Assembly: GCA_003990745.1 (NCBI GenBank)
Contig: RBNI01006115.1
Coordinates: forward strand, 1-11,725
Direction: 5' to 3'
Origin: Jimgerdemannia flammicorona
Taxonomy: Eukaryota; Mucoromycota; Endogonomycetes; Endogonales; Endogonaceae
Length of the DNA: 11,725 nt
Below the pieces are notes generated by a model. That model saw only the letters and a program-made list of their open reading frames with translations. It was not told where the DNA came from and did no database searches. Below, in pieces: positions 8,050-11,725 of the stretch; positions within the stretch are counted from its first letter, which is position 1, and each line of letters opens with the position of its first letter. The translations under genes were made by a program, and so were the position numbers.

Positions 8050-8739
8050 ATGAACAGTACAACTAACATTTTCTCTTTGAATGTGAATGGGTTGTGAGGT
8101 TCGGGATAGTGTAAGAACATTTTTACTTAGCTCAAGGGTTTGGAGGCTGATCTATTTTTGCTACAGGATGTTCGGTGTGAGGATGAGGATGATTGGGTGA
8201 AGTGAACTACAGAATGGGGTGGGGCTGCTGCTTGGTTTGGAAAAGTGGCAATTCTGGTGAGGAAGGGCAGAGGTGACTTGGAGGAAATCAGGAGCTGGGG
8301 TGACTGCTTGGTCTGGGGAGATTGGCAGCAGCCAGGGTGAGAGTCAGTGAGGGTTGGCTCTTGCTACTGTTCCGTAGTTAGGGGGGAGAGAATTGCATAG
8401 ATTGAGGAGCTACTGGAGGAGGGTGTTTTATTGGCAGAAGAGGTTGATGTAATTGGGGGGGACTTTAATATGGTTAGGGATCAGCATCTGGACCGCACTG
8501 ATGGTGGGAGGAGTGCAGGAGAGAGAAGTGGTGGCCTGGATGCATGAGAGGAGGTGGAGAGGTTGAGCTCCTTAGGGGATATTGATAGAACACAGTGGGG
8601 TGACTCCAGGGTCTACACACATTGGGTGAATGGCTTAAATACAAGGATTGACTGGATTCTGATAGCAGAATGCTGGGGGGCTGATGTCTGGAAGGTGTTG
8701 GAGGTGGAATGGTGCCCATGGTCTGATCACTGGAGACTG
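8050..8739 (+). other. Endonuclease/exonuclease/phosphatase domain of ORF2
   Basis: Key motifs in order: Asn13 in 'NVNG', 'LLQD' at residues 37-40 (most relatives have Glu where Asp40 stands), 'GGDFN' 136-140, 'RIDW' 199-202 and 'SDH' 225-227 with the catalytic His. Spacing and order match LINE endonucleases. Seven stops lie within it. Confidence 0.85.
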
Positions 8740-9429
8740 TTGGGACAGGGGCAGTTAGGGGGGAGTGGAGATGGACCTGGACATTGGTGCCTCAACTCCT
8801 TCCTGCTGGCTGAGAAGGCATTGTGGGATTTATGGGCAGAGGACATTCAGGCAAAAGTTTATCACTGGAGGGGTGAGGGTTTGTCAGTGGGCGTCCAGTG
8901 GATGAGATTGAAAGAGGCTGTGAGGGTCTATTGGAGAGAGGCTGGGAGAGAAGCTGGAAGACAGAGGAGGAAGCACATGAGGTATGCTTCCAGCAGGCTG
9001 AGAAGATTGCAATTGGATTGGGCAGATTTGCTTACTGCCAATGGAGTGGAGGATTGGAGGTTAGCACGAATTAAATTGGAGATCTTGGAACTGCAACAGG
9101 TGTTGAGAGAAGAGAAGGAGGTGCATATGTGAGATATAGCTGCTAGGCTATGGTGGCAGGGGCTTGAGGAGGGTGAGCAGTCTACTAGATATTTATCCTG
9201 TCTGCTCAATGCTAGGAGGGTGAGACATTGGTGGGATGGAGTTCTCGATGCTGATGGGGATATAGTACATGGTATGCAACAAATCCTAGGGGTTTTGAAA
9301 GAGAGATGGCAGGATTTATAGAGTGAGAATGAAGGGGGTGCGGATGAGGTGGCTATTGATGATGCATTAGGGGAATGGAGGCTGCTGCAAGTGGATGGAC
9401 TGGATGACTTGGCCTTGCCAGTGCAAGGT

Positions 9430-10395
9430 GAGGAGGTCCAGAGTGTCCTTGCAGCAACTAAAGCTGAGACAGTGCCAGGGGAGGATGGTCTACCTTGGGA
9501 CTTCTGGAAGAAGATAGTCAAGGTCTCCAGCATTTTGGAGGAGATGACCACTCTTTGTGATCATGTTCTTCATAGCAGTGAGTGGGTCAGAGAGCAGGAC
9601 CTTGGGCTGGTGGCTTTATTGTACAAAGACAAGGGGAGGAGAGAAGACTGGAAGAACTGGCGACCAATCATGCTTTTGGACATAGATAGGAAGATGGTTA
9701 CTAAGGTAGTTGTTGCAAGGCTGCAGAAGGTTGCCCAACAGGTGCTGGGGGAGGAGCAGCAGGGCTTTGTTGGCAGCAGGCTTATAAGAGATGAGACTGC
9801 TTGGGTGCATGGTGTCATTGAAGGGGCCCAGGCTTGTGGTCTGGATAGAAGGTTGGTCTTTTTGGACCAGGAGAAGGCCTATGACTGAGTCCAGTGGGTT
9901 TGGCTGGGCAAGGTGTTGGATCATATTGGTGTTCCTGATGGATTTCGGGCTTCTATAGTGAACCTGCTCGAGGGTAGTCAGGTAGTGTTGATGTGTAATA
10001 GCCACTATGGTTGGGTATTTACCTTGTGTAGAGGGGTGCCTCAGGGGGACCCCCTGTCCCCTATTCTTTATGCTCTCTCATTGGAACCATTAATGAATAG
10101 GATTTGCCAGAAGGTGGTGGGGCTCTCTATCTATGGCATAGTGTGGAAGGTGGGGGCCTTTGTGGATGACATGGTGGTTGGTCTTGGGTCTGTAGCAGAT
10201 GTCGAGATACTTAAGGAGATGGTGGAATGGTATGAGGTTCACTCTGGGGCAAAGCTCAACTGGCATAAGTATGAGACAATAGTGCTAGAGAATGGACTGG
10301 TGGAGGGAGATGTCATTGGAACAATTGTCCCTACTGGTGAGGTAGTATGGTACCTGGGCATATTCCTCTCTGTATATGGTTCTATCCTGCCCTGA
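9430..10395 (+). other. Reverse transcriptase domain of ORF2
   Basis: It opens with 'PGEDGLP' (about 476-482) and 'NWRPIMLLD'. Motif A is 'FLDQEKAYD' with Asp606 and Asp612; a TGA follows directly where Arg is usual. Motif B is 'RGVPQGDPLSP' (661-671). Motif C is 'FVDDM' with Asp706-Asp707. 'GAKLNWHK' (733-740) and 'WYLGI' (767-771) follow as motifs D and E. All catalytic aspartates are intact, so the domain was killed only by stops. Confidence 0.9.
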
Positions 10396-11129
10396 GTGTG
10401 GTGGGAGAGCAGGGTGGCTATTTGGGGGGAGGTCCTTTGAGGTTGGGGAGGCCGCCATATCTCTCTAGCAGGGTGAGTATCGATTCTGAATACATACTGA
10501 TTCCCCAAGCTGTGGTATGTGGCATACCACCTGGACTTCCCAGCTTGGATGGTGAAGAGGCTGACAAAGGTGGTGAGGGATTGGATCTGGGCAGAGAGGA
10601 GGTCCCAGATCAGTTGGGATACTCTTGCGACACCAGTGGACAGGGGAGGCCTGGGCCTTGTGGATTTCCCTAAGAGGTTGCACTGCTTGCAGGCCTGGTG
10701 GTTGAAGAGAATGGCTGAACTATAGGGAGGGGGTTGGGTACCTTTGATACAGAAGGTGTGGGAGATGAGAACCTCCCCCTGAGGGTCCTCAGGAGATCTA
10801 TGCTCTTTGGTAGGGCTCAATGGAATTCGGCGGCTGCAATTTAGGGGCTTTTGGTGGGGAGTGGTCGATGGGGCACACAGAATTGAGCTGTGCTGGCAGG
10901 GCAATGAGGGGGAGGTATTGTGGGGTCCATGCATGTGGCAATGGAATAGACTGCTTCTGGGGGGTGCTCCACTTGCTGCTTTTGATATTGGGGATGGAGT
11001 GGAGTGTCAGCAGGGTCTTGGCCAGAACCTTTGGCTGAGTGGTTGACAGGTAGTCAGGATTGGCAAGGAGTGGGACTGGGCTGGTATTTGGTCTTGGGGT
11101 GCTGAGGTGCAGCAGTGGCTTCCCCCCAA

Positions 11130-11310
11130 GTTCTGGGTGGTGTGGTGGCAAATGCTGCAGAGGAACATTATGCTGAATTTCTGCACTGGACATCTGGTGG
11201 ATGGTGGCTGTTTCGACTATGAGGAGTGTTATAATGTAGGGTAAGTTGGGGGATTAGTGCAGATGCCAGAACATTGGTTGGAAGAGTGTGAGGTTTTGGG
11301 GGACTTCTGG
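11130..11310 (+). other. Zinc-knuckle-like (zf-RVT type) region of ORF2
   Basis: 'KFWVVWWQML' is followed by Cys1045, Cys1054, Cys1060, His1075 and Cys1080, within 'EHWLEEC'. The arrangement resembles the zf-RVT domain found after the reverse transcriptase in L1-like elements. A TAA at 11242 interrupts it. The exact metal ligands are uncertain. Confidence 0.6.
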
Positions 11311-11725
11311 GTTAAAATAGGAAATAGACTGAGTGTGGAGAGAAGGCCAGTGGGTTTAGGGGATCACTGGGAGGACTTGAGATCTTGGCTGGTGGGGGGG
11401 GTGGGTGATAGTTGGATTACTGTCGGGTGGGTGCTAGCAGTTTGGGTGGGTCTGACAGGACATTGGCTATTTGTGTTTAAGGAGGAGCAGCAGATGAGCC
11501 TGCAGGAGAGGGTTATAAGGTGGGAGGAGCTGTTGGGGGATCTGTTGACTGGATGGTGGATAGGTTGGAGCCCTTCAGGGCAGTGGTGGCGAGGTTTGGT
11601 GGTAAGGATATGTGAACAGAGTAGTGAGAGGGTGGGAATTGTATTCAATAGAGTGGTGTTTCATCGAGAAGGGGTAGGGGGGAGGGGCCCCCCTAGGGGG
11701 ATTGGAGAGGGGGTGGGCTCATTGT

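Larger units (their letters stand above)
5931..11725 (+). mobile_element. Nearly full-length L1-like LINE, plus strand
   Basis: It has a leader of about 65 bases, ORF1 and ORF2, in the order typical of two-ORF non-LTR retrotransposons. The 5' end is set by where homology to the minus-strand copy stops (5929-5931 against 3270). The coding strand is strikingly rich in G and poor in C, and holds roughly 36 CpG, far more than the LTR region or the older copy. The element appears inserted in or next to the gag of the Gypsy element. Its 3' untranslated region, tail and target-site duplication are outside the window. Both ORFs contain stops, so the copy is dead. Confidence 0.85.
8050..11725 (+). pseudogene. 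LINE ORF2: endonuclease, reverse transcriptase, zinc-knuckle region
   Basis: The start is the ATG conserved in both copies, 36 bases after the ORF1 stop; the frame continues past the window end (1225 codons so far). Residues 1-230 are an apurinic-type endonuclease, which nicks target DNA. Residues about 470-770 are the reverse transcriptase, which copies the RNA at the nick. A thumb-like region follows, then a Cys/His region near 1045-1080 and a Trp-rich tail. No RNase H was seen. The frame is unbroken by indels but has 18 stops: TGA at 8095, 8203, 8338, 8545, 9130, 9886, 10393, 10438, 10474, 10498, 10780, 11044; TAG at 8107, 8128, 8398, 9319, 10723; TAA at 11242. All fit Arg CGA or Gln CAR losing C to T. 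The 'LDQEKAYD' type of motif A places it with L1-like rather than I/Jockey-like LINEs. Confidence 0.85.

Noticed and set aside
7314..8120. Minus-strand open frame of 268 codons, and other long Ser/Pro/His-rich frames opposite the LINE
   Set aside because: They lie antisense to ORF1 and ORF2, whose motifs and between-copy conservation are clear. Their composition simply mirrors the G-rich coding strand.
4989..11725. A non-standard genetic code in which TAG/TAA mean Gln and TGA means Arg
   Set aside because: It would explain the stops in gag and ORF2, but the minus LINE also has stops at Trp positions and a lost start codon, and the left-edge fragment has none. TGA as Arg is not an established code. 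Transition-type mutation explains all of it.
5931..11725. Host protein-coding genes or tRNA/rRNA genes inside the element-rich window
   Set aside because: Every coding-like stretch was accounted for by LINE or Gypsy homology; no tRNA cloverleaf or rRNA sequence was recognised.

Overview
The window contains only transposable-element DNA from a eukaryote. I found no host gene, tRNA, rRNA or bacterial feature. The proteins recognised are an L1-like LINE (apurinic-type endonuclease, reverse transcriptase with an 'LDQEKAYD'-type motif A, C-terminal zinc-knuckle region) and a Ty3/Gypsy-type gag. Together with strong CpG loss and transition-type stop codons, this fits a repeat-rich, DNA-methylating or RIP-competent fungus. 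The fungal assignment is inference, because no host gene is present to anchor it.

Layout, left to right. (1) About 1-360, minus strand: the C-terminal end of a LINE ORF2. It is CpG-rich and free of stops. (2) About 360-3270, minus strand: the 5' half of an older, heavily decayed LINE (5' leader, ORF1, ORF2 endonuclease domain). It has almost no CpG and its reverse transcriptase is missing. (3) About 3271-5930, plus strand: remains of a Ty3/Gypsy-like LTR retrotransposon. There are two LTR-like segments (3271-3477 and 4588-4874), each followed by a related primer-binding/leader sequence. A degenerate repeat array of about 49 bp period lies between them, and a gag pseudogene with 11 in-frame stops follows the second. 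(4) About 5931-11725, plus strand: a nearly full-length LINE of the same family as (2), with a leader of about 65 bp, ORF1 (5996-8013) and ORF2 (8050 to beyond the window end).

The two LINEs diverge head to head from the LTR region, so homologous 5' halves form a long imperfect inverted repeat. Comparing them fixes the family's gene structure. ORF1 is about 670 codons long with no visible CCHC knuckle. It ends in a TAG, 31 or 36 nt before a conserved ATG that opens ORF2.

All elements are dead, but to different degrees. The plus LINE ORF2 keeps one continuous frame over 3.67 kb with 18 stops. Every one can be explained by CGA to TGA or CAA/CAG to TAA/TAG. The minus copy has also lost Trp codons to stops. 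CpG density falls from roughly 8 in the first 345 bases to about 1 in the next 2.9 kb, exposing a junction near 345-370 between LINE copies of different age.
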